Made by a program: the position numbers and the translations under genes. A stretch of DNA of 32,688 nucleotides from an uncultured Eubacteriaceae bacterium (GTDB lineage Bacteria > Bacillota > Clostridia > Lachnospirales > CAG-274): contig CAMMIW010000022.1 in the NCBI GenBank assembly GCA_946497035.1, positions 1 through 32,688 on the forward strand. Direction: 5' to 3'. The notes below the pieces were generated by a model. It was not told the DNA's origin and ran no database searches. It saw only the letters and a program-made list of their open reading frames with translations. Of the stretch, positions 23,630 through 31,239 are shown one piece after another; the stretch's first letter is position 1; the number at the start of each line of letters is the position of its first letter.

Positions 23630-23800
23630 AGATAGAATTATTTAAAAAGTTTTTTTGAAAATTTAATAAATTAAGTAATTAAGAATAACACTATTAATTT
23701 GGATTTTAAACCATAATTAAAACTTACTAGCTTTGGTGGTGATAATCAAACTAAAAAATTAACTAACTTAAATATTAATAATCTTTACATTAAAAAATAA
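23630..23800 (+). pseudogene. Decayed copy of the repressor 3' end
   Basis: Read on the plus strand this stretch is homologous to the repressor from about Glu-Asn-Leu-Ile-Asn onward: 'ENLIN*VIKNNTINLDFKP*L' corresponds to 'ENLINEIINDDTINLDVKPQL', and then 'KLTSFGGDNQTKKL' to 'KLIGFGGYNQIKEL'. Two sense codons have become TAA (23672-23674, from GAA, and 23714-23716, from CAA) and one base is inserted upstream, near 23645. The frame ends at TAA 23798. The homology goes on through the terminator. No N-terminal half is present. Confidence 0.85.
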
Positions 23801-23802
23801 TA

Positions 23803-23852
23803 AATGGTAAAAATAAAGACATAGATTAAGCCATATCTTTATTTTTACCATT
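23803..23852. terminator. Bidirectional terminator between relic and OLD-like gene
   Basis: AATGGTAAAAATAAAGA (23803-23819) pairs perfectly with TCTTTATTTTTACCATT (23836-23852). A-rich and T-rich flanks make it usable from both sides; the OLD-like gene ends at 23890 on the other strand. Confidence 0.7.
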
Positions 23853-23889
23853 TTATGCTCTTTAATAGAAGTATACTTTATTACTAATT

Positions 23890-25548
23890 TTAAAAGTATA
23901 TTTTATCCATATTCAACCTATCTGCAATTTCATTATAAGCTAATTCAAATTTATTTATAAACTCTTTGATTTTTTTATTATTTTTATCTAATTTAGCCCA
24001 AACCGTTAAAAGCATCTCATCAGTTATTTTATCCTCTTTTTTAATTTTATTATACCATTTCTTACACTCATTTGTATTATATTCTTTGTTGGAATTTGTA
24101 TATCCCTTAAATATTATTTCATAACTAATATTACCATTTGGATTTTCTTCAATAAAAAGCTGAATCAAACTTTTTATAGCTTCACGATTATTATAAAAAA
24201 ATTTAAACATATCCTTTTCTACTGTCACTGGTAATAATAATAGATTATCATTTTTATCAAAAACTTCTTTTTTATTAGAGCCTTCTTTCAACTCATCTTC
24301 TACATCTGCATCTAACACAATAATACTATTTTTAATATCACCAAAATCTTTCTTAACTAATGTAATATAATTATCACACCCTAGAGCTATATCTTGAAAA
24401 TTTAGTTTATCAATAATATTAGGAAAGCTAGAATATTTTAATATAATCTTTAAAGCTTGTTGAGCTACATAATCTTCAGTATAAATTCTAATATTATATT
24501 CATTTATTGTACTTTTCTGCTCTAACTCATTTAATAACTTTTTTAAATCATTAGAGTTATTAATCATTTCCGATTTAACCACCCCATCTTCTTTTTTTAA
24601 ACAAATTATTTCGTTTTCATTATTATATGCTTTTTCTTTTTTATTTATACTATTTCTTTGTAATGTATTAACAGATTCTAATATTATTGGGGAATGTGTA
24701 GTGAAAATAATTTGTATATTATAATCTTTTGATACTTTACTTAAAAAATTTATTAATTCTCTTTGGGAAGAGGGATAAAGTGCTGTTTCTATCTCATCAA
24801 TAAAAAGTATTCCTGCTTTATAATCTGAGGACTGCTCTTTTAACCTTTTAAATGAAAGTATTGCTAATAATATCCTACCAATAATATTTTCCCCAGAAGA
24901 ACTAGAATTGACATCATAATTAGATGTTTTTATACCCGTAAATGAAATAGATTTATTTTTATTTTTTAACTGTACATCCATTTCTTCATCATATATATGA
25001 ATATTTAATATCTTTTTATAGTTTTCTATATAAAAATCTTGCTCTTTTGATGTTAATTCCATAGATATATTTTTTTCTTTACTAATTTCACCAATAGGAA
25101 AAGTTCTACTTAAACTTAAGTAATAAACAGGTGCAATAACATTTCCTGCTCCTTTTTCTCTGCTTTCTGAATTCCAAAATCTAAAGTTAACTTTTCCTTT
25201 TTCTTTCCTAGGTTGACTAGATAAAGTAATGTTTTCTTTTGAAAAACCCTCCTCAAAATACATCGTCCACTTATGACTTCCTATTTTATCATACTCTTCT
25301 GATATTCTAAATTTATCTTTAAATTTTGACTCAAATGTATATCCTTCAATAGTTCTTAAATTTATTATTGAATCATTTTCATCATTATTTGAATCATTCT
25401 TACAAGAAAAAGGCTGTGCTAGTATTCCCATTAGTGTTGTTTTCATAGTTCCATTTACACCACATATACAAGTTAAATTTTTACCAACTCTTATACTTAG
25501 ATTTTTCATAGCTCTAAATTGTTCTATATTTGCACTCTTTATAATCAT
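23890..25548 (-). CDS. OLD-like ATPase with TOPRIM-type nuclease domain, candidate defence protein
   Basis: The 552-residue protein has an ABC/SMC-type ATPase: Walker A 'CGVNGTMKTT' (residues 29-38), a signature-like 'SSSSGEN' (215-221), Walker B 'ILFIDEIE' (247-254) and the H-loop 'TTHSP' (His285). The C-terminal part looks like the TOPRIM domain of OLD nucleases: an acidic residue in 'IYTEDYVAQQALKI' (Glu358) and the Asp pair in 'IIVLDADVED' (413, 415). OLD-type proteins cleave DNA and serve in phage defence (P2 Old, GajA of Gabija, PARIS). No UvrD helicase partner follows, so it is not an evident Gabija. It has its own promoter and is divergent from an adenine methylase. Starts at ATG behind AAGGGG. 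Confidence 0.75.
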   Translation of the reverse strand: MIIKSANIEQFRAMKNLSIRVGKNLTCICGVNGTMKTTLMGILAQPFSCKNDSNNDENDSIINLRTIEGYTFESKFKDKFRISEEYDKIGSHKWTMYFEEGFSKENITLSSQPRKEKGKVNFRFWNSESREKGAGNVIAPVYYLSLSRTFPIGEISKEKNISMELTSKEQDFYIENYKKILNIHIYDEEMDVQLKNKNKSISFTGIKTSNYDVNSSSSGENIIGRILLAILSFKRLKEQSSDYKAGILFIDEIETALYPSSQRELINFLSKVSKDYNIQIIFTTHSPIILESVNTLQRNSINKKEKAYNNENEIICLKKEDGVVKSEMINNSNDLKKLLNELEQKSTINEYNIRIYTEDYVAQQALKIILKYSSFPNIIDKLNFQDIALGCDNYITLVKKDFGDIKNSIIVLDADVEDELKEGSNKKEVFDKNDNLLLLPVTVEKDMFKFFYNNREAIKSLIQLFIEENPNGNISYEIIFKGYTNSNKEYNTNECKKWYNKIKKEDKITDEMLLTVWAKLDKNNKKIKEFINKFELAYNEIADRLNMDKIYF

Positions 25549-25594
25549 AAAATAATTTCCCCTTATTATATATATTTTATTTTTAATTATACAT

Positions 25595-25623
25595 ATTTTA
25601 ACATATTATTACATTTTTTTCAA
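25595..25623 (-). promoter_or_regulatory. Promoter of the OLD-like gene
   Basis: On the minus strand TTGAAA (25623-25618), 17 bases, TAAAAT (25600-25595), with TG one base before the -10 (extended -10). Confidence 0.65.
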
Positions 25624-25670
25624 TAACTTTAAAATAATTGTGGGCAATAAAAAACTTTTATGTTATAATT

Positions 25671-25679
25671 AATTTGAGG
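25671..25679 (+). promoter_or_regulatory. Extended -10 promoter of the first methylase
   Basis: TG-T-TATAAT at 25671-25679, eight bases before the GAGGTG binding site; no good -35 box is seen. If this is the -10 the transcript would start close to or within the binding site, so the assignment is tentative. Confidence 0.35.
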
Positions 25680-25686
25680 TGATAAT

Positions 25687-26511
25687 ATGTGTAATTTATC
25701 TCCACTTAGATATCCTGGTGGAAAAGGGAAATTATTTTCAAAAGTTTCTAAAATAATTATTGATAATAATTTAAATAATAAAATATATGTAGAGCCATTT
25801 GCAGGTGGTTGTGGTTTAGCTTTAAAAATATTAAAAAATAACTTGGCCAAATCAATAATAATAAATGATTATGATTTTTGTATATATGCATTTTGGTATT
25901 CTATATTAAATTATAAAGATGACTTTGTAAATAAAATACTTAATACCAATATAAATCTAAATGAATGGGAAAAACAAAGAAATATATATTTAAATTATAA
26001 GAACTATAATATATTAGATATTGGGTTTGCAACTTTTTTTCTTAATAGAACTAATTATTCTGGTATATTAAAATCTGGGCCAATAGGTGGGAAAAAACAA
26101 GCAGGTAAGAATAAAATAGATTGTAGATTTAATAAAAATAATTTAATAAACAAAATAGAGTTCATTTATAGTAATAGGCATTTAATATCCCTATATAATT
26201 TAGAAGCAAATGAATTTATTAATGAAATTTCAAAAAATAATCCTAATGATTATTTCATAAATTTTGACCCTCCTTATTACACTAAAGGTCCTGAGTTATA
26301 TACTAATTTCTTTAATGATGAAAACCATATATTATTAAAGGATATAATTATTAACTGTAAATCTAAATGGATTTTAACTTATGATTACTGTGAATTTATA
26401 GATAAATTATATAGAACTAAGAGAAAAGAAATTATATCTTTAAATTATAGTACAGGAAAAAATAAATCTGGTAAAGAATTATTAATATATTCTAAGAATT
26501 TAAAAGTTTAA
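25687..26511 (+). CDS. DNA adenine methyltransferase, D12 class (first)
   Basis: The 274-residue enzyme methylates adenine N6 with AdoMet. Motif X is 'SPLRYPGGKGKL' (residues 5-16), motif I 'VEPFAGGCG' (35-43), and the catalytic motif IV is DPPY (194-197). The middle segment 'GFATFFLNRTNYSGI' is typical of the family. Length is normal. It starts at ATG 25687 behind GAGGTG. It is divergent from the OLD-like gene, 138 bases away, which suggests that methylase and ATPase/nuclease form one functional unit. Its recognition sequence cannot be told from the sequence. It is convergent with a second methylase, which is only distantly similar. Confidence 0.88.
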   Translation: MCNLSPLRYPGGKGKLFSKVSKIIIDNNLNNKIYVEPFAGGCGLALKILKNNLAKSIIINDYDFCIYAFWYSILNYKDDFVNKILNTNINLNEWEKQRNIYLNYKNYNILDIGFATFFLNRTNYSGILKSGPIGGKKQAGKNKIDCRFNKNNLINKIEFIYSNRHLISLYNLEANEFINEISKNNPNDYFINFDPPYYTKGPELYTNFFNDENHILLKDIIINCKSKWILTYDYCEFIDKLYRTKRKEIISLNYSTGKNKSGKELLIYSKNLKV

Positions 26512-26535
26512 AAGCTCCATTTTATTGGAGCTTTT
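26510..26535. terminator. Bidirectional terminator between the two methylase genes
   Basis: AAAAGCTCCA (26510-26519), a six-base loop and TGGAGCTTTT (26526-26535): perfect ten-base-pair stem with A and T flanks, serving both convergent genes. Confidence 0.85.
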
Positions 26536-26536
26536 T

Positions 26537-27289
26537 CTAGTAATTCTTTATTATCAATTCTTTATATCTTGAGTTATCTTGGTATCTAACTGTAAGATTA
26601 TTTTGTCTTTCTATTTCTTGTATGTTATAATCTTTATATAATTTCCTTATATATTCACAATCATTATAAGAGAGTATCCATTTACCTTTTATATTACCCA
26701 AAGCCTCTTTTAACCTTAAATGGTCTTGCTCATTAAATTCTATATCTTTATAATAATCTTCTATTTTAAAATATGGTGGGTCTAAATAAAATAATGTATT
26801 TTCTTTATCATATTTACTTAAAATCTTTTCAAAGTCTAAATTTTCAATAATTACTTTATTTAATCTTTGACTAACTTCTTTTATATATTCTATAGCTTTT
26901 GCCATATCTTTTTTATTAGCACCAAATGTACTCATTTTGCTTCCATAGCTATTCTTTATCAATGTAAAAAATCTAGTAGCTTTTTGTATATCAGTCAGAC
27001 CTTTTAAATTTATATCTTCTTTTATTTCATTAAATAACTCTCTAGAATTTAAGTAAAATTCTAATTCTTTAATAAAAGCATCTGGGTGATATTTTACTAT
27101 TTTAAATAAATTTATAAGGTTGCTATTCATATCATTATAAATTTCTTCTTTACTTTCTTCTTTATGAAATAATACCCAACCTGCACCACCAAATACCTCT
27201 ACATACCTATCGTAATTAGTAGGAAACATATTTACTATATGTTCTCTTAATAATTTTTTGCCCCCTACCCAACTTATAAAACTATTCAT
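26537..27289 (-). CDS. DNA adenine methyltransferase, D12 class (second)
   Basis: The 250-residue enzyme has 'FISWVGGKKLL' (motif X, 4-14), 'YVEVFGGAGWVLF' (motif I, 29-41) and DPPY (170-173), plus 'FTLIKNSYGSKMSTFG' in the middle, as is common in phage Dam proteins. It is of the phage-type D12 group, different in length and motifs from the enzyme at 25687. ATG 27289 has AAGAGG. It has its own promoter with a perfect palindrome downstream, so it may be controlled by one of the XRE proteins. Possible roles are protection against host restriction or gene regulation. Confidence 0.88.
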   Translation of the reverse strand: MNSFISWVGGKKLLREHIVNMFPTNYDRYVEVFGGAGWVLFHKEESKEEIYNDMNSNLINLFKIVKYHPDAFIKELEFYLNSRELFNEIKEDINLKGLTDIQKATRFFTLIKNSYGSKMSTFGANKKDMAKAIEYIKEVSQRLNKVIIENLDFEKILSKYDKENTLFYLDPPYFKIEDYYKDIEFNEQDHLRLKEALGNIKGKWILSYNDCEYIRKLYKDYNIQEIERQNNLTVRYQDNSRYKELIIKNY

Positions 27290-27308
27290 AAATAACCTCT
27301 TTTAAATT

Positions 27309-27324
27309 ATTCCATTAATGGAAT
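27309..27324. repeat. Perfect 16-bp palindrome in the second methylase leader
   Basis: ATTCCATTAATGGAAT reads the same on both strands. It lies between the -10 box (27335-27340) and the start codon (27289), where a repressor would block transcription. It differs from the ACTTGTCAAGT operators, so another regulator, for example the XRE protein at 27427, may bind it. Confidence 0.55.
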
Positions 27325-27334
27325 ATATACATAC

Positions 27335-27363
27335 ATTTTAACTCTGACTTTATATATTGTCAA
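27335..27363 (-). promoter_or_regulatory. Promoter of the second methylase
   Basis: On the minus strand TTGACA (27363-27358), 17 bases, TAAAAT (27340-27335), the same boxes and spacing as the leftward early promoter. Confidence 0.75.
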
Positions 27364-27426
27364 TATTATAATTTCCCTTGACTTTTTTTTAATTTTATAT
27401 TACCTTAAAATAAAAAGGACTTTTTT

Positions 27427-27843
27427 ATGATAGTAGAAAATATTAATAAAACAAGAAAAGAAAAAAATTTAACTATAAAAGAATTATCAAATATTAGTAA
27501 TATTCCTTTTTCAACTTTAAATAAAATATGTTCAAATATTACTAAAGACCCTCATATATCTATATTATTAAAACTTTGTAAAGCATTAAACTGTGATATA
27601 AATACCCTTTGTGGTATTGATAATACAATTAATTTTCAAGACAAAATAATTTTTGATAAACTAAAAAACTTAAACTATAATCAAAAAAATAATTTAATTA
27701 ATTATATAGATAATTATATTAATAATAGAGGCTATTTAATTGCTTTTGGTGGAGAAAATAAAAATATTAATATGAAAGATAATCAAATAACTGACAAAGA
27801 AATTGAAGAAATAAAAAAAGATAACATTGATTTAAATTTTTAA
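27427..27843 (+). CDS. XRE-family regulator, probable ImmR-type partner of ImmA
   Basis: The 138-residue protein has an XRE helix-turn-helix at residues 5-62: 'LTIKELSNISNIPFSTLNKI' and 'SILLKLCKALNCDINTLCGI'. After a helical stretch comes 'YLIAFGGENKNINMKDN', which shares the hydrophobic-x-F-G-G-x-N motif with the main repressor and with the relic. It has AAAAAGGAC before the ATG. Its gene is convergent with an ImmA-like peptidase gene and the two overlap by 77 bases at their 3' ends. In ICEBs1 and similar elements ImmA cleaves the ImmR repressor near the C-terminus; this pair is likely to work the same way. Confidence 0.8.
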   Translation: MIVENINKTRKEKNLTIKELSNISNIPFSTLNKICSNITKDPHISILLKLCKALNCDINTLCGIDNTINFQDKIIFDKLKNLNYNQKNNLINYIDNYINNRGYLIAFGGENKNINMKDNQITDKEIEEIKKDNIDLNF

Positions 27844-28372
27844 TGTTATTTATGTATTTTTTGAAATTGTTGTATATTTTAATTTTATTATGTTTTAATT
27901 TTATATATTTTAAAAAATCTAAAGGTATATCAAATATTATTGGTATATCTTTAAATTTATTTATATTTATTTTATTTAATATTTGAGTTGGTATAAGTAA
28001 ACTAATGGCAAATATATTAGCCTCTTCCTCTAAAATACTAATATTATCATTTATATAATCTACTTGAAAATGATTTAAAAATATATGCCCTAATTCGTGT
28101 GCTATAATAAATCTTATTAATTTTCTGTCTTGATTTTCATCATAAAAAATAATGTATTTATTATTTATATATATTGAAAAACCTTTATTATATAATTTAT
28201 CATCTAAATCTAATTTTTTTATTATATTATAACCTTCTTTATATGAAAATAATAAAATATTATTACTATAACATATACTACTAACTTTTATAGGTATTTT
28301 GTATATATTTTCATTTATTAAAATTCTATTAACTACCTCCACTATTTCTTCATAATTTTTAGTCTTATACAT
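27767..28372 (-). CDS. ImmA/IrrE-type metallopeptidase
   Basis: The protein carries the zinc motif HELGH (residues 92-96) in 'IRFIIAHELGHIFLNHF' and the downstream acidic motif 'ILEEEANIFAISLLIP', which gives the third ligand, as in ImmA (Peptidase M78). ImmA proteins degrade XRE repressors of mobile elements and start induction. I start it at ATG 28372, eight bases behind AAGGAG; a GTG nine bases upstream overlaps that site. The last 26 residues or so ('FLFLQFLCQLFDYLSY') are coded on the strand opposite to the end of the XRE gene and are unlike usual ImmA ends, so the original stop codon may have been lost. Confidence 0.85.
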   Translation of the reverse strand: MYKTKNYEEIVEVVNRILINENIYKIPIKVSSICYSNNILLFSYKEGYNIIKKLDLDDKLYNKGFSIYINNKYIIFYDENQDRKLIRFIIAHELGHIFLNHFQVDYINDNISILEEEANIFAISLLIPTQILNKININKFKDIPIIFDIPLDFLKYIKLKHNKIKIYNNFKKYINNIKNLNQCYLFLFLQFLCQLFDYLSY

Positions 28373-28500
28373 ATTAATCACTCCTTGTTATTTTTTAGCG
28401 ATTAATAAGATAAGGTAAAATATTACATATTTCAACATTTTATGTAAAAACTTAAATCTTTTTATTTACAAAATATTAAAATATTTATATAATAAAAATA

Positions 28501-28518
28501 AGCTCCTATAAAGGAGCT
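28501..28518 (-). terminator. Hairpin with minus-strand T-rich tail before the integrase gene
   Basis: AGCTCC-TATAAA-GGAGCT; on the minus strand it is followed by TTATTTTTATTAT. It could stop leftward transcription coming from the spoIVB side, or shape the integrase leader. The remaining gap 28373-28572 holds only the ImmA promoter region (TTGAAA, 17 bases, TATCTT on the minus strand). Confidence 0.5.
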
Positions 28519-28572
28519 AAACTCTTTACTTATACATCAAACCTACCCACACATAAGAAAGGATTTGATAAT

Positions 28573-29457
28573 ATGAGTAAATTAAACATATCTAATATTG
28601 ATTTAAACTACCTTAACTTTAACATAAAAGAATTTAAAAGTCAAGGATATACCTACTATCGTATACAAAAACAACTCGATAAAAATAATAAAATTGATGT
28701 TACTGGCAAAACAAAAGAGAAAGTAAAAGAAAAATATTTTAGTAAATTAGAAAATTTTTTAAATAATAATCTCTTAAACTTAAATATAAATAATATGACT
28801 TTTTCAGAGTTTGTACATTATTATTTATTTGAAATAGTATTACCTAGTGGCTCTGTTAAAAATAAAACTTTTACATCATATGAAATAATTTATAGAAACC
28901 ATATAAAAGATAGCATAATTTCTAATATAAAACTTAAAGATTTAAGAAAAGAACATTTTCAAAAATATTTTAATTTGTTAATAAAAAAAGGTTTTAAATT
29001 ATCTACAATAAGAACATTTAAAAATTTTATTAGCACAGTTTTAAAATATGGTGTAGATGAAGATTATATATTAAAAAATTATTGTAGTTCAATTAAATTA
29101 CCTAAAGATAACAGTATAAAAATAAATAAATATCTTACAGATGAAGAAATAAAACTTATTTTTGAAAATTGTAAAGATTTAAAATTATTAGTAATTATAA
29201 AAATAGCTTTGTCAACAGGTATGAGAATAAATGAAATATTAGCTCTTACAGAAAATGATTTTAATTTTGAAGATTGTTCTATTAAAGTAAATAAAACTTT
29301 ATCTTGTTGTAAGGTATTTGAAGATGAAAATAAATATAAAAAACAAATAATTGTAACTACTCCAAAATCTAAAACAAGTAATAGAATAGTATATTTTAAT
29401 CCAAACATATCTAAAGATATAAAAACTTATATTTCTTTACAAAAAAAAAGTATTTAA
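28573..29457 (+). CDS. Tyrosine integrase, N-terminal part before a frameshift
   Basis: This 294-residue frame holds the N-terminal arm-binding region, the SAM-like core-binding domain (about 70-170, 'MTFSEFVHYYLFEI', 'FKNFISTVLKYG') and the first part of the catalytic domain up to the catalytic Arg (Arg218 in 'ALSTGMRINEIL'). It ends prematurely after a run of nine A (29441-29449), at TAA 29455. The remaining catalytic residues lie in the -1 frame directly after. One more A would restore a 398-residue protein of normal length. The short product alone cannot recombine DNA. It starts at ATG 28573 behind GAAAGGA. Confidence 0.85.
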   Translation: MSKLNISNIDLNYLNFNIKEFKSQGYTYYRIQKQLDKNNKIDVTGKTKEKVKEKYFSKLENFLNNNLLNLNINNMTFSEFVHYYLFEIVLPSGSVKNKTFTSYEIIYRNHIKDSIISNIKLKDLRKEHFQKYFNLLIKKGFKLSTIRTFKNFISTVLKYGVDEDYILKNYCSSIKLPKDNSIKINKYLTDEEIKLIFENCKDLKLLVIIKIALSTGMRINEILALTENDFNFEDCSIKVNKTLSCCKVFEDENKYKKQIIVTTPKSKTSNRIVYFNPNISKDIKTYISLQKKSI

Positions 29458-29768
29458 AAATTGGTAGAAAATATACACCAAATAATATTATTTTTACTAA
29501 TACAAATTTTAATTATATAAATTCTAGAACATTAGATTTTAGTTTAAAAACACTTTTTAAAAAATGTAATATAAATGCTAGTGGTTTTCATATTTTTAGG
29601 CATACAAGTGGAAGTAAACTTTATGAAAAAGGTGTAAATATAAAAACTATATCCGAACAGTTAGGACACGCTGATACAACTATAACAAGTAATATATATG
29701 TACATTTAGATGAAGAAAAGAAAAAAGAGGCTATAAAACATTTAGATTTTATTTTTAAATCTGTATAA
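29442..29768 (+). pseudogene. Tyrosine integrase, C-terminal part in the -1 frame
   Basis: Read from the A run in the -1 frame, this part encodes 'KYLKIGRKYTPNNIIFTNTN' and then all missing catalytic motifs: 'FHIFRHTSGSKL' (His-x-x-Arg), 'EQLGHADTTITSNIYVHL' (second His and the nucleophile Tyr). It ends at TAA 29766-29768. There is no start codon with a binding site of its own. The slippery context is C-A9-G; zero-frame codons CAA AAA AAA AGT can shift to AAG TAT. It is a broken gene, a slippage-dependent gene or a sequence error in a homopolymer. Confidence 0.85.
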
Positions 29769-29899
29769 TATTCATATTTTTTATATATTTATTCTATTAT
29801 GTAAATTAATAAAAATATAAAAGACAGTAAAAAAGTTAGTAAAATATTATAGTTAGAGGCTAAAGGGCTTTAAATTACTGCCCTTTTTCAGCCTCTAAC
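29769..29899. other. Prophage-chromosome junction with inverted repeat, candidate attachment region
   Basis: The noncoding gap 29769-29874 between integrase and spoIVB is AT-rich. At its end GTTAGAGGCTAAAGGGC (29852-29868) is an inverted copy of GCCC...GCCTCTAAC (29880-29899), with a three-base bulge; the right arm codes for the last residues of SpoIVB and the loop holds its stop codon. It may be the host terminator of spoIVB, the integrase core site, or both. The other attachment site is outside the window, so the direct repeat cannot be tested. Confidence 0.45.
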
Positions 29900-31143
29900 A
29901 TATTTTCAATAAATATTCCATATCCTTTAGAAGGTTCATTTACAAATACGTGAGTTACCGCGCCTATTATTTTATTATTTTGTATTATAGGGCTACCACT
30001 CATACCTTGTATTATTCCATTAGTTTTTTGTAAAAGTCTTTCATCTGTTATTTTTATAACCATAGATTTAGAATTATCTATATTATATTTGTTTATACTT
30101 TCTATTTCTATTTCATATTTATCCACCGTATTTCCATTTATATTGCAAAGTATATATGCTTTACCAAGCTCAACACTATCTTTAAGACCTATAGGTAGTG
30201 GTTTTTTACTATCAATAAATTCATTATCTGTTATTTTTCCATATATACCAACATTAGTATTATTAGTTATTATACCAAGTGGTTGTTCTTTTTTTATATC
30301 ACCTACAAGCTCCCCTGGTGTTCCCTTTTCCCCTTTTTTTACATCTACTATTTCAGATTTCATTATTTTACCGTCTTTTACTTCCATTATTTCTCTTGTA
30401 TCTATATCAACTATTCCATGGCCTAAAGAACCAAAAGATTTTGTTTCAGGATTTATATATGTTAATGTACCTATACCTTGAGTGCTATCTCTAACCCAAA
30501 TACCAATTTTATTTTTATTATCTTCTCCTAAAATACTATTAATAGTAACATTTTGTATTAAATTATCTCTTTTTATTTCCATATTTAAAATATTATTATT
30601 TTCCACACATTGTATTAAAGTTTCTTTGCTATCTATATTTACATTATTAACTTTTAATATCATATCTCCCGGCTTCAAAATATTTTTTGCTGGTTCATAT
30701 TCTTTTCCATCTTGGCCTATAAACTTTCCTATACCTAAAACCATAACACCTTGTGTATCTATCCTAACTCCTATAGAATCGCCACTAGGTATTAGCTTAT
30801 CATAAGGTAAAACAGATACAGTAACATTTTTAATAGGTATGCCCATTAAAGAAACTTTCATATCAATAGAGCCTTCTTGTTCAGATTTTAAATATACTGT
30901 TTTATTTAGATTTATATTTTCATTTTCTTTTAATGGCTTGTTATTTACATTTAATATACTATCATCATTAGAAACAACTGTAGCTATGGCAGGTATATTA
31001 AAATCTATTTTATGTGTACTACCTATTAACAAATTTATTTTTTTTGGAAAAAATATAAAATTTATAAATATTGGTATAATAAATATTATGCTTATTAAAA
31101 TTAGCAATAATATATATATTTTATTTTTATTTAATTTTTTCAT
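29875..31143 (-). CDS. spoIVB: SpoIVB serine peptidase, S55 family
   Basis: SpoIVB is secreted from the forespore into the intermembrane space and cleaves SpoIVFA, which releases SpoIVFB to process pro-sigma-K. The 422-residue protein has an N-terminal signal/anchor (residues 8-32), a PDZ domain (about 115-205) and the S55 peptidase domain. The catalytic His is in 'GSLGHGIVDID' (His242) and the catalytic Ser in 'IQGMSGSPII' (Ser382). 'GYGIFIENMLEAEKGQ' is the usual end. GGAAGG precedes the ATG. In most Bacillota spo0A follows spoIVB; here the prophage follows. TGAATA at about -80 recalls a sigma-G -35 box, but no matching -10 is clear. Confidence 0.92.
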   Translation of the reverse strand: MKKLNKNKIYILLLILISIIFIIPIFINFIFFPKKINLLIGSTHKIDFNIPAIATVVSNDDSILNVNNKPLKENENINLNKTVYLKSEQEGSIDMKVSLMGIPIKNVTVSVLPYDKLIPSGDSIGVRIDTQGVMVLGIGKFIGQDGKEYEPAKNILKPGDMILKVNNVNIDSKETLIQCVENNNILNMEIKRDNLIQNVTINSILGEDNKNKIGIWVRDSTQGIGTLTYINPETKSFGSLGHGIVDIDTREIMEVKDGKIMKSEIVDVKKGEKGTPGELVGDIKKEQPLGIITNNTNVGIYGKITDNEFIDSKKPLPIGLKDSVELGKAYILCNINGNTVDKYEIEIESINKYNIDNSKSMVIKITDERLLQKTNGIIQGMSGSPIIQNNKIIGAVTHVFVNEPSKGYGIFIENMLEAEKGQ

Positions 31144-31239
31144 ATATAACCTTCCTTATATTTTATAATATCTACAAATATAGACTTACCAAATATAAAA
31201 GTAGTTATTCAAAAATTAAATAGTAATCTATTACCTTAT

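Noticed and set aside
23890..25548. Calling the OLD-like gene Gabija GajA or PARIS
   Set aside because: No UvrD-like helicase (GajB) and no separate AriB-type gene is next to it; only the general OLD-like layout is supported.
19795..28551. 13-base direct repeat AAACCTACCCACA at 19795-19807 and 28539-28551
   Set aside because: The first copy is the complement of a ribosome binding region and the second lies in the integrase leader; no extension of similarity and no insertion logic, so chance is likely.
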